A stretch of DNA of 12,390 nt from an uncultured Collinsella sp. (GTDB lineage Bacteria > Actinomycetota > Coriobacteriia > Coriobacteriales > Coriobacteriaceae): the NCBI GenBank assembly GCA_900752015.1, contig CAADTZ010000045.1, forward strand, positions 1-12,390, in the 5' to 3' direction. Shown piece after piece: positions 1 through 6,036 of the stretch. Position numbers and translations under genes: made by a program. The notes below the pieces were generated by a model. That model was given only the letters and a program-made list of their open reading frames with translations. It was not told the DNA's origin and did no database searches. Every line of letters starts with the position of its first letter. Position 1 is the stretch's first letter.

Positions 1-581
1 CCGCGCGCGAGCCGGTTCCCGGCGGTGGCAGCGCGAGCGCCTTTGTGGGCGCGCTGGGCGCCTCGCTGTGCGGAATGGTTGCCCGCTACGGTGCGACTAA
101 TCCCGCGCTTGCTGATCGTGCGGATGACCTGACGCGCGCGTTTGCCCAGGCAGACGAGTTGGCGCAGGAACTTGTGGACCTGGTCGCCGAGGACGTTCGT
201 GCGTACGGCCAGGTGTCCGCTGCGTACGGTATTCCGCGCGAGGACCCAGCTCGGCCTGCAGCGATTCAGGATGCGCTGCACGTGGCCGCCATGCCGCCGT
301 ATCGCATTATGGATGCCTGCGGGCGCGCACTGGCGCTGCTCGAGGACATGGCGGACAAGGGCTCCCGACAGCTGCTGTCCGACGTGGCATGCGGTGCCGT
401 ATTCTGCCGCGCCGCCATGCAGGGCGCGAGCCTGACGCTCTTTGCCAACACCACATCTATGAAAGACCGGGTGCGTGCCGAGGAGCTCGAGGCGGCGTGC
501 GATGAGATGCTGGATACGTGGCTGCCGCGCGCCGATGCGCTGGCGCGCCGCGCCGCCGACGCTGCAAGGAAGAGGGGATAG
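1..581 (+). CDS. fchA: Cyclodeaminase/cyclohydrolase family protein, 5' end cut off (FchA-like methenyl-THF cyclohydrolase)
   Basis: The reading frame is open from base 3 to the TAG at 579-581, giving 192 visible codons. Family members are about 200-210 residues, so probably only some 10-20 N-terminal residues lie outside the window. The first visible residues contain the family signature PVPGGGSASAFVGALGAS, followed by an all-helical protein with the internal segment LVAEDVRAYGQVSAAYGIPR, which matches the conserved Asp/Ala/Tyr region of the formiminotransferase-cyclodeaminase C-terminal domain. Stand-alone members act either as 5,10-methenyltetrahydrofolate cyclohydrolase (FchA) or as formimino-THF cyclodeaminase, both in the cytosol. 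The next gene, folD, starts 2 bases after this stop, so the two are co-transcribed and probably translationally coupled. That FolD lacks its cyclohydrolase residues, which favours the cyclohydrolase role here. No formiminotransferase domain is visible. Confidence 0.85.
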   Translation, partial: AREPVPGGGSASAFVGALGASLCGMVARYGATNPALADRADDLTRAFAQADELAQELVDLVAEDVRAYGQVSAAYGIPREDPARPAAIQDALHVAAMPPYRIMDACGRALALLEDMADKGSRQLLSDVACGAVFCRAAMQGASLTLFANTTSMKDRVRAEELEAACDEMLDTWLPRADALARRAADAARKRG

Positions 582-583
582 CC

Positions 584-1438
584 ATGGCTGAACTGCTGAA
601 GGGTGCTCCCGTTGCTCGCGCTTTGACCGAGGAACTTGCTGCTCGCTGCGCGGCCCTGCGCGAGCGGGGCGTTGTTCCGACGTTGGCTATCGTGCGTGTA
701 GGTGAACGCGAGGACGACCTATCCTACGAGCGCGGTGCGCTCAAGCGCTGCGAAAAAGTGGGGATTGAGGCTCGTCGCGTTTTGCTTTCTGCCGGTGTTT
801 CGCAAGAAGAGTTGTTGACGGCCATCGAGGACATCAATACCGATTCGGCTGTTCATGGCTGTCTGATGTTCCGCCCGCTGCCCGCCGGCCTTGACGAGAA
901 CGCCGTCGCCGCAGCGCTCGATCCCGCCAAGGACGTTGACTCCATGACGCCGGCTTCGCTGCTCACCACGCTTTCGGGGCGCGGCGAGGGTTTTGCCCCC
1001 TGCACGGCCGAAGCCGTGCTTGCTTTGCTGGATCATTACGGCGTTGAGCTGGATGGAGCTAAGGTTGCTGTGGTCGGGCGCTCGCTGGTGATCGGGCGTC
1101 CTGTTGCCGCCATGCTTACGGCGCGCAATGCGACCGTGACGACGTGCCATACGCATACGCGCGACCTTGCTGCCGAGTGCCGTGCGGCTGATATTGTGGT
1201 TGCGGCCGTTGGACGCGCGCGCACGATTGGTGCGGACGCGGTTCGCGAGGACCAGGCGATTATCGATGTTGGCATTAATTGGGACGAAGCCGCTGGCAAG
1301 CTGGTCGGCGACGTCGATTTTGATGCCGCGGAGCCGGTTGTTGGCGCAATCACCCCCGTGCCGGGTGGCGTGGGCGCCGTGACGACAGCAATTCTCGCCA
1401 AGCACGTGATCGAGGCGGCTGAGCGCGCGGTAAAATAG
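584..1438 (+). CDS. folD: FolD-type methylenetetrahydrofolate dehydrogenase lacking the usual cyclohydrolase residues
   Basis: A 284-residue protein of normal FolD length. The ATG at 584 is chosen because AGGAAGAGGGG lies just upstream; longer in-frame extensions run back into the preceding gene and would add a non-homologous Arg-rich tail. Family marks are HGCLMFRPLP (91-100), KDVDSMTP (116-123), the NAD(P)-binding segment VAVVGRSLVIGRP (161-173) and TPVPGGVGAVTT (257-268). FolD normally oxidises 5,10-methylene-THF to methenyl-THF and then hydrolyses it to 10-formyl-THF. Tyr48 is kept, but the catalytic Lys four residues later (Lys54 in E. coli, Lys56 in human) is Ala52. The active-site Gln before the PLP motif (GILVQLPLP in E. 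coli) is Phe96. From the family's known mechanism these losses should abolish or weaken the cyclohydrolase step, while the dehydrogenase fold looks intact. The gene lies 2 bases after an FchA-like gene that could supply hydrolysis. Dehydrogenase identity is firm; loss of cyclohydrolase is inferred from a by-eye alignment. Confidence 0.93.
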   Translation: MAELLKGAPVARALTEELAARCAALRERGVVPTLAIVRVGEREDDLSYERGALKRCEKVGIEARRVLLSAGVSQEELLTAIEDINTDSAVHGCLMFRPLPAGLDENAVAAALDPAKDVDSMTPASLLTTLSGRGEGFAPCTAEAVLALLDHYGVELDGAKVAVVGRSLVIGRPVAAMLTARNATVTTCHTHTRDLAAECRAADIVVAAVGRARTIGADAVREDQAIIDVGINWDEAAGKLVGDVDFDAAEPVVGAITPVPGGVGAVTTAILAKHVIEAAERAVK

Positions 1439-1472
1439 GCGTTTGGAGGCTGTTTAGGGGGTTGGTTAGATA

Positions 1473-1711
1473 CCCCGTGGCCAAAAAATGCCAAATATGA
1501 GTACTGTTGCCAAGTTAGTCACATATGTTTGAGATCATTTTGGCTCTTTAGCGATAAGTAATATCGTTAAAGAGCCAATTTTATTGGACGTATGGGGAAT
1601 TACTAGACTCAGTTTTTGGACAGGTGAGGATTCCCGACGCCCGGAACAGTGCAATTTGCTGCCACTAAATTTGTGACAGTACTCATATTTGGCATTTTTT
1701 GACCACAGGGG
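1473..1711. repeat. Element bounded by 25-base perfect inverted arms (MITE-like or extragenic repeat)
   Basis: The arm at 1483-1507 contains tgccaaatatgagtactgt preceded by six A. The arm at 1676-1700 is its exact reverse complement over 25 bases. Homology continues outward with small differences (ccccgtggcc at 1473-1482 against the complement of gaccacagggg at 1701-1711). The 168-base interior is more AT-rich than its surroundings, has no convincing ORF and holds a second, nested hairpin at 1540-1578. It fills most of the 355-base gap between folD and the dipeptidase gene. Long matching arms around a short non-coding core fit a miniature inverted-repeat element, or a paired binding site for a regulator. 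No target-site duplication is obvious. Confidence 0.7.
1540..1585 (+). terminator. Terminator-like hairpin after folD
   Basis: ttggctctttagcgat (1540-1555) pairs with atcgttaaagagccaa (1563-1578) over 16 positions, with one G-U wobble and a 7-base loop. It is followed by ttttatt. The stem is less GC-rich than the other terminators here, but the T-run suits rho-independent termination of fchA-folD. T residues also precede it (atcatttt), so it could work in both directions. It lies inside the larger inverted repeat and may equally be part of that element. Confidence 0.55.
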
Positions 1712-1793
1712 TTGCCGGGGCTGTGGCTTCGCCCTTTTTTCGCCGAAGCGATACACTGTTGCCGTTTGATTTCTTCGCTCAAGGAGGATGCGC

Positions 1794-3317
1794 ATGCCGT
1801 GCACAACGATTTTGGTTGGTAAGAACGCGAGCTACGACGGGTCGACCCTGGTCGCGCGTAACGAGGACTCGTCCAACGGGGTGTTTGAGCCCAAGCGTAT
1901 GCGCGTGGTGCATCCCGACGAGCAGCCGCGCGTCTACACGAGCGTCCTGAGTCACCTGACCGTTGAACTGCCCGATAACCCCATGCGCTACACGAGCGTC
2001 CCCGATGTTGTCCCGGGCCACGGCATCTGGGCCGAGGCCGGTTTCAACGAGCTCAATGTGGGCATGTCCGCAACCGAGACGCTCACCACCAACGAGCGCG
2101 TCCGCGGCGCCGACCCACTCGTGGACTACGTGCCCGCCAAGGGCAACGAGGGCGAGGACGGCTATGTGCCGGCGCAACCTGGTGGCCTGGGCGAGGAGGA
2201 TATGGTGACCCTGGTCCTGCCCTACACCAAGTCCGCCCGCGACGGCGTCCGTATCCTGGGCGACCTGCTCGAGCGCTACGGCACCTACGAGAACAACGGC
2301 ATCGCCTTTAGTGATGTGGACGAGATCTGGTGGCTCGAGACCATCGGTGGTCACCACTGGATTGCCAAGCGCGTGCCTGACGACGCCTATGTGACCATGC
2401 CCAACCAGCTGGGTATCGACAGCTTTGACCTGGACGATGCCGAGGGCGCCCAGGCCGACCACATGTGCTCCGCCGACTTGCGCGCCTGGATGGCCGAGTG
2501 GCATCTGGACCTGACGCTGGGCGTCGAGGGCGACGGCCCGGCTGTGGTCTTTAACCCGCGCGAGGCCTTTGGCTCGCACAGCGACAGCGACCACGTCTAC
2601 AACACGCCGCGCGCCTGGTACATGCAGCGTTGCCTCAACCCCAGCGACGTGTGGGATGGTCCCGAGGCCGACTACACGCCCGAGAGCGATGACATCCCCT
2701 GGAGCCGTGTGCCCGAGCGCAAGGTGACCATCGAGGACATTAAGTACGTACTCTCGAGCCACTACCAGGGCACGGAGTACGACTGCTACGGCAGCAAGGG
2801 TACGCCCGCCACGCGCGGCGCCTATCGCCCCATCGGCATCAACCGCAACAGCCAGCTTTCCGTGTTGCAGCTGCGCCCCTATGCGCAGCCGGCCTACCGC
2901 GCCGTGCAATGGATGGCGTTTGGCTCCAACTCGTTTAACGCGCTCGTGCCGCTGTACGCCAACGTCGAGACCATGCCCGAGTACTATGCCGACACGCAGG
3001 CTCGCGTGACGTCCGAAAACTTCTACTGGGCCAACCGCCTGATCGGCGCCCTGGCCGACGTCCGTTTCCATGAGTGCGGCCGCGCCGTGGAGGACTATCA
3101 GGAGAAGGTCGGTGGCATGGGCCACAAGCAGATCCATGACGTCGATGCTGCCGTAGCCGCTCTGCCCGAGGCCGAGGTACCTGCCGAGCTTGCACGCGCC
3201 AATGAGGCCTTTGCCGAGCGTGTTCGCGTGGAGACCGATGCCCTGCTGGGCAAGGTGCTCTACACCACGAGCTGCGCCATGAAGAACTCTTTCGCGATGA
3301 ACGACAACGTGAGGTAG
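1794..3317 (+). CDS. pepD: C69-family dipeptidase (PepD type, N-terminal nucleophile hydrolase)
   Basis: A 507-residue cytosolic peptidase, normal for family C69. It opens with MPCTTILVGK and then YDGSTLVARNEDS, the typical C69 start: Cys3 is the expected N-terminal nucleophile, exposed when the preceding residues are removed. A further family segment is GFNELNVGMSATETLTTNER, followed by RGADPLVDYV. The start is ATG 1794 because AAGGAGG (1781-1787) sits 6 bases upstream; the in-frame ATG at 1788 would abut the ribosome site and put the Cys too far in. No signal peptide or membrane segment is seen, so the likely job is dipeptide breakdown for amino-acid supply. It stands alone between the inverted-repeat element and the phasin/UbiB pair. 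Exact substrate preference cannot be read from sequence. Confidence 0.92.
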   Translation: MPCTTILVGKNASYDGSTLVARNEDSSNGVFEPKRMRVVHPDEQPRVYTSVLSHLTVELPDNPMRYTSVPDVVPGHGIWAEAGFNELNVGMSATETLTTNERVRGADPLVDYVPAKGNEGEDGYVPAQPGGLGEEDMVTLVLPYTKSARDGVRILGDLLERYGTYENNGIAFSDVDEIWWLETIGGHHWIAKRVPDDAYVTMPNQLGIDSFDLDDAEGAQADHMCSADLRAWMAEWHLDLTLGVEGDGPAVVFNPREAFGSHSDSDHVYNTPRAWYMQRCLNPSDVWDGPEADYTPESDDIPWSRVPERKVTIEDIKYVLSSHYQGTEYDCYGSKGTPATRGAYRPIGINRNSQLSVLQLRPYAQPAYRAVQWMAFGSNSFNALVPLYANVETMPEYYADTQARVTSENFYWANRLIGALADVRFHECGRAVEDYQEKVGGMGHKQIHDVDAAVAALPEAEVPAELARANEAFAERVRVETDALLGKVLYTTSCAMKNSFAMNDNVR

Positions 3318-3416
3318 GGATTTCCCGTCGATTGAATAGCGCTAAAACGCTTTGTCGCTTTCGCTCAATCTTGGGTACAAGAACGCCAATGCAGTTGTTT
3401 GTGATTGGAGACAACC

Positions 3417-3833
3417 ATGGTTATGAAACTCGATCAGCTTGTTAACGGCGCCATTAACGTGGGCTTTGGCGCTGCCGCCGTTGCTGTCGAAGGCGGCAAG
3501 AAGGTTCTCGACGACCTTAATACCAAGGGCGAGCAGGTTCGCAAGGACGCCGGCGCTCCCGATATCGCCCGCAGTGTGTCCGACATGTTCGAGCAGGCCG
3601 GCGGTACCATCTCCGATCTGACCGAGCGTCTGGGCATGCAGGGCGAGACCGCGGCCCAGCGCGTGCTCGATGAGCTCATCCTTGCTCGCGTCCGCGTTAT
3701 GACCGCGTCCGAGCGCACGGCCTTCCTGGCCCACGTGCGCGACATCGTCGATTCCGTCGAGGACAACGTGACCTCGGTGCCCGTCGAGTCCGTTGAGCCC
3801 GACGATGCGAAGGATACCGAAGAGGCCGAGTAG
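3417..3833 (+). CDS. Phasin-like small helical protein
   Basis: A 138-residue, mostly alpha-helical protein. The start is ATG 3417 with TTGGAG ending 6 bases before it; an upstream TTG at 3405 would overlap that site, and ATG 3423 is also possible. A short hydrophobic stretch near the N-terminus (INVGFGAAAVAVEGG) is followed by charged amphipathic helices (KKVLDDLNTKGEQVRKD; VLDELILARVRVMTASERTA) and an acidic tail rich in Asp and Glu. This layout resembles the phasin/PhaF-like small proteins often found beside ABC1 kinases in Gram-positive anaerobes. The next gene, an ABC1/UbiB protein, starts 8 bases after the stop, so the two form a transcriptional unit. No polyhydroxyalkanoate synthase is in the window, so granule binding is not supported; membrane or lipid association with the kinase partner is a guess. 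The 99-base gap before it holds a bulged stem (3330-3370) without a T-run. Confidence 0.72.
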   Translation: MVMKLDQLVNGAINVGFGAAAVAVEGGKKVLDDLNTKGEQVRKDAGAPDIARSVSDMFEQAGGTISDLTERLGMQGETAAQRVLDELILARVRVMTASERTAFLAHVRDIVDSVEDNVTSVPVESVEPDDAKDTEEAE

Positions 3834-3841
3834 CAGCGCAG

Positions 3842-5605
3842 ATGGCAGATTCCACCACCGATTACAACAATCTAGATCCCTTGGGTGACGAGGCGGCGGT
3901 TGTCGACGAGGTCGATGCCGCCGTCTCGGGCGCTCGCAAGAAGCCGCGCGCTGTCGATATGGTGCCCGAGGAGCCCGACGCGATGGCGCCGGACGAGGAA
4001 TACCAGCTCACGCCGGCGGGTCGCCGCGAGCGCATTGGGCAGATCGTTCGCCTGGTCAAAAAGTACCGCGTGTGGGATAACCTCACGCCGGTTCGTTTGC
4101 GCCGCCTGCTCGAGGAGCTCGGCCCCATGTTCGTCAAGATGGGGCAGATTCTGGCCAACCGGTCAGAGATTCTGCCGCAACGCTTTTGCGACGAGCTGCG
4201 TCGTCTGCGCTCCGACGTGGAGCCGGTGCCGTACGAGGTAGTGCTCCGCTGCTTGGAAGAGGAATACGGCCTGCGCCTGGGGGAGATGTTCGATGCGATC
4301 GACCCCAATCCGCTTGGCAGCGCATCGCTCGCGCAGGTGCACCGCGCTCGTCTGGTGACGGGCGAGGACGTGGCCGTCAAGGTGCAGCGCCCCGGTGCGC
4401 AGCAGGTTATGGCACAGGACATCGATATCATCCGCTCGGTGGTGCGTATCGTTTCCAAGTTCGTCAACACCGATCAATTCGTTGATCTGCACGGCGTAGT
4501 CGAGGAGTTGTGGACCTCGTTTCGCGAGGAGACCAACTTTTTGGCCGAGGCCAAAAACCTCAACGACTTCTACGAGTTCCATAAGAGTGTTCATGGCGTG
4601 ACGTGCCCTAAATCCTATCTGGACCTGTGCACCGAGCACGTGGTGGTTATGGACTACGTCGACGGCATTTCGATCGCCGATCCTGAACGCTTGGTGGCCG
4701 AGGGCTATGACTTGGAAAAGATCGGTGCCGCGATTGTCGAGGACTACTCGACGCAGGTGCTCGACGACGGCTTTTTCCATGCCGACCCGCATGCGGGAAA
4801 CATCATCCTCAAGGACGGCATCGTCTACTTTATCGACCTGGGCATGGTCGGGCGTATGTCGAGCCATGACCGCGGTATCGTCAAGGACATGATTTTCGCC
4901 GTGGCCGAGGGTGACGTGCCCAAGCTCAAGGATTCGCTCATGCGCTTCGCCGTGACGCGTGGCGACTCGGCTGAGCTCGATCATTCGGCCTTTTTGTCCG
5001 ATTTGGACTTTATCGTGGCTGACTTTGCGGGCCTTGACCTTAAAGACTTGGATATCGGCGAGTTTTTGACCTCGCTGTTAAACCTCGCACGTAAGAATGA
5101 CGTTGAGCTGCCGAGCGTGGTGACGATGTTCGCCCGCGGCATGGTGACGCTCGAGGGCCTGCTGACCGAGTACATGCCCGACGTCAACATGATCCAGATC
5201 ATCCAGACGCATATTAAAAACGAGAAAAGCACCTATGCGCGCATGCGCGAGATGAGCCGCGACTTTGCAGCGAGCAGTTATCGCGCGGCGAAGGGCTCGC
5301 TCGAGGCGGCCGAGTATCTGGGCTTGGCTTCGCGCATGCTCACACGCGGCCAGCTTAAGGTGAACACGCAGATCATGAGTAGCGATAAGGCGCTGCGACA
5401 GCTAGGTGGGATTATCGACCGCATGTCGATGGCAATTGTGATCGCCGGTCTGTTTATCGGTTCGTCGGTGGTGTACTACGCGCGCATCGAGCCGGTTGTG
5501 TTTGGTATCCCGGTCATTGGCTTTATGGGCTACGTGAGCGCGCTGGTGCTGGCGCTTATGCTGGGCCGCAATATCTGGCTCAACAGTCACGGCGGCAAGC
5601 ACTAG
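3842..5605 (+). CDS. ABC1/AarF/UbiB-family atypical kinase-like membrane protein
   Basis: A 587-residue protein with all ABC1 marks. After an acidic N-terminal region (1-60) come the family KxGQ motif KMGQ (99-102), the Ala-rich-loop equivalent SASLAQVH (160-167), the catalytic-type lysine in VAVKVQRPG (Lys180), EETNFLAEAKN, VVVMDYVDG, the catalytic loop HADPHAGN (313-320; most relatives have PGN) and the metal-binding DLG (332-334). Two hydrophobic helices close the protein (about 530-547 and 553-574), as in UbiB proteins. The family is linked to isoprenoid-quinone lipid handling and has ATPase rather than classical protein-kinase activity. No quinone gene is in the window, so here the substrate is unknown. 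It starts 8 bases after the phasin-like gene with only a weak ribosome site, suggesting coupling. A strong terminator follows. Family membership is certain; role is not. Confidence 0.93.
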   Translation: MADSTTDYNNLDPLGDEAAVVDEVDAAVSGARKKPRAVDMVPEEPDAMAPDEEYQLTPAGRRERIGQIVRLVKKYRVWDNLTPVRLRRLLEELGPMFVKMGQILANRSEILPQRFCDELRRLRSDVEPVPYEVVLRCLEEEYGLRLGEMFDAIDPNPLGSASLAQVHRARLVTGEDVAVKVQRPGAQQVMAQDIDIIRSVVRIVSKFVNTDQFVDLHGVVEELWTSFREETNFLAEAKNLNDFYEFHKSVHGVTCPKSYLDLCTEHVVVMDYVDGISIADPERLVAEGYDLEKIGAAIVEDYSTQVLDDGFFHADPHAGNIILKDGIVYFIDLGMVGRMSSHDRGIVKDMIFAVAEGDVPKLKDSLMRFAVTRGDSAELDHSAFLSDLDFIVADFAGLDLKDLDIGEFLTSLLNLARKNDVELPSVVTMFARGMVTLEGLLTEYMPDVNMIQIIQTHIKNEKSTYARMREMSRDFAASSYRAAKGSLEAAEYLGLASRMLTRGQLKVNTQIMSSDKALRQLGGIIDRMSMAIVIAGLFIGSSVVYYARIEPVVFGIPVIGFMGYVSALVLALMLGRNIWLNSHGGKH

Positions 5606-5657
5606 AGGCTGCGGCCGTCACCGCATTTTCCTATCGCAAACAATAGCTTTTACCTTG

Positions 5658-5684
5658 GGCTTCGCCTGCGTGCGAGGCCTTTTT
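5658..5684 (+). terminator. Rho-independent terminator of the phasin-UbiB unit
   Basis: ggcttcgc (5658-5665) pairs with gcgaggcc (5672-5679) through eight positions including one G-U pair, with a 6-base loop, followed directly by five T (5680-5684). It lies 52 bases after the UbiB-family stop codon and separates that unit from the riboswitch operon. Confidence 0.85.
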
Positions 5685-5711
5685 GCGTGATACCATTTTG
5701 ACGGTAATAAT
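5683..5711 (+). promoter_or_regulatory. Candidate promoter of the riboswitch operon
   Basis: AATAAT at 5706-5711 matches the -10 consensus at five of six positions. TTGCGT at 5683-5688 is a partial -35 match at a 17-base spacing, and overlaps the T-run of the preceding terminator. It would start transcription near 5718, just before the conserved riboswitch bases. The position is sensible but the -35 is weak, and no start-site data are available. Confidence 0.45.
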
Positions 5712-5717
5712 CGATGG

Positions 5718-5896
5718 CCTAGATGGTGGTGCGGAGACGCACGAATGCGTGGTTATCCTGCGCATTTGGGAGAATCGGGGTGCAAGTCCCCGGCTGTACC
5801 AGTAACCGTAATTCCTCTTGGCTCGGGATGCTCGCGTCGCAGATCGGACGACGTGCCCGAGTCGTTAAGGTTAAGTCGGATCGCCTCCCGTCTTGC
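5718..5896 (+). promoter_or_regulatory. Cobalamin (B12) riboswitch
   Basis: The core at 5767-5808 has the conserved order of the cobalamin riboswitch: gggagaa, then a hairpin cggggtgcaagtccccg, then ctgtaccagtaaccg. An upstream helix tggtgcggagacgca (about 5724-5738) fits the first arm of the fold. The 3' conserved B12-box region (consensus near AAGTCAGGAGACCTGCC) is represented by aagtcggatcgcctccc at about 5873-5889, somewhat degenerate. Cobalamin riboswitches bind adenosyl-, methyl- or hydroxocobalamin and usually turn expression off when B12 is plentiful, through a terminator or by hiding the ribosome site. It lies in the 5' leader of a gene for a surface protein with transcobalamin-like domains, so the regulated function is probably corrinoid uptake. 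Outer limits are estimated. Confidence 0.88.
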
Positions 5897-5942
5897 ATGC
5901 GGCTGCGGCTTTTGCCGCCGGTGTGCATAGGGCTCTGGAGGG
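5897..5942 (+). promoter_or_regulatory. Structured leader downstream of the riboswitch (possible expression platform)
   Basis: A hairpin forms here: gcggc (5905-5909), loop tttt, gccgc (5914-5918), with outer pairing of atgc (5897-5900) and gcat (5925-5928). No long T-run follows, so it does not look like a classical terminator. The last bases of the riboswitch (cctcc, 5884-5888) can pair with ggagg (5937-5941), which precedes an in-frame ATG at 5956. That would suit translational control. A 13-base dyad, gcgcatcatgcgc, follows at 5970-5982. The bases from 5943 to the chosen start at 6037 otherwise show nothing recognisable. Confidence 0.4.
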
Positions 5943-6036
5943 AAGGGGGTCCCCGATGGGGGAACTCGAGCGCATCATGCGCGATGACGTGGGGCAGTCT
6001 CAAGGCAACGCTCCAAGTACAGACAGTAGGAGACAA

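Noticed and set aside
1473..1711. CRISPR-like array between folD and the dipeptidase
   Set aside because: Only two arms are present, in inverted orientation, with no regular spacing of direct repeats and no cas gene.
1779..3137. Long minus-strand open frame (452 codons) opposite the dipeptidase gene
   Set aside because: It mirrors a clear C69 gene on the plus strand; GC-rich codon bias often opens the opposite strand. No family pattern or ribosome site is seen.
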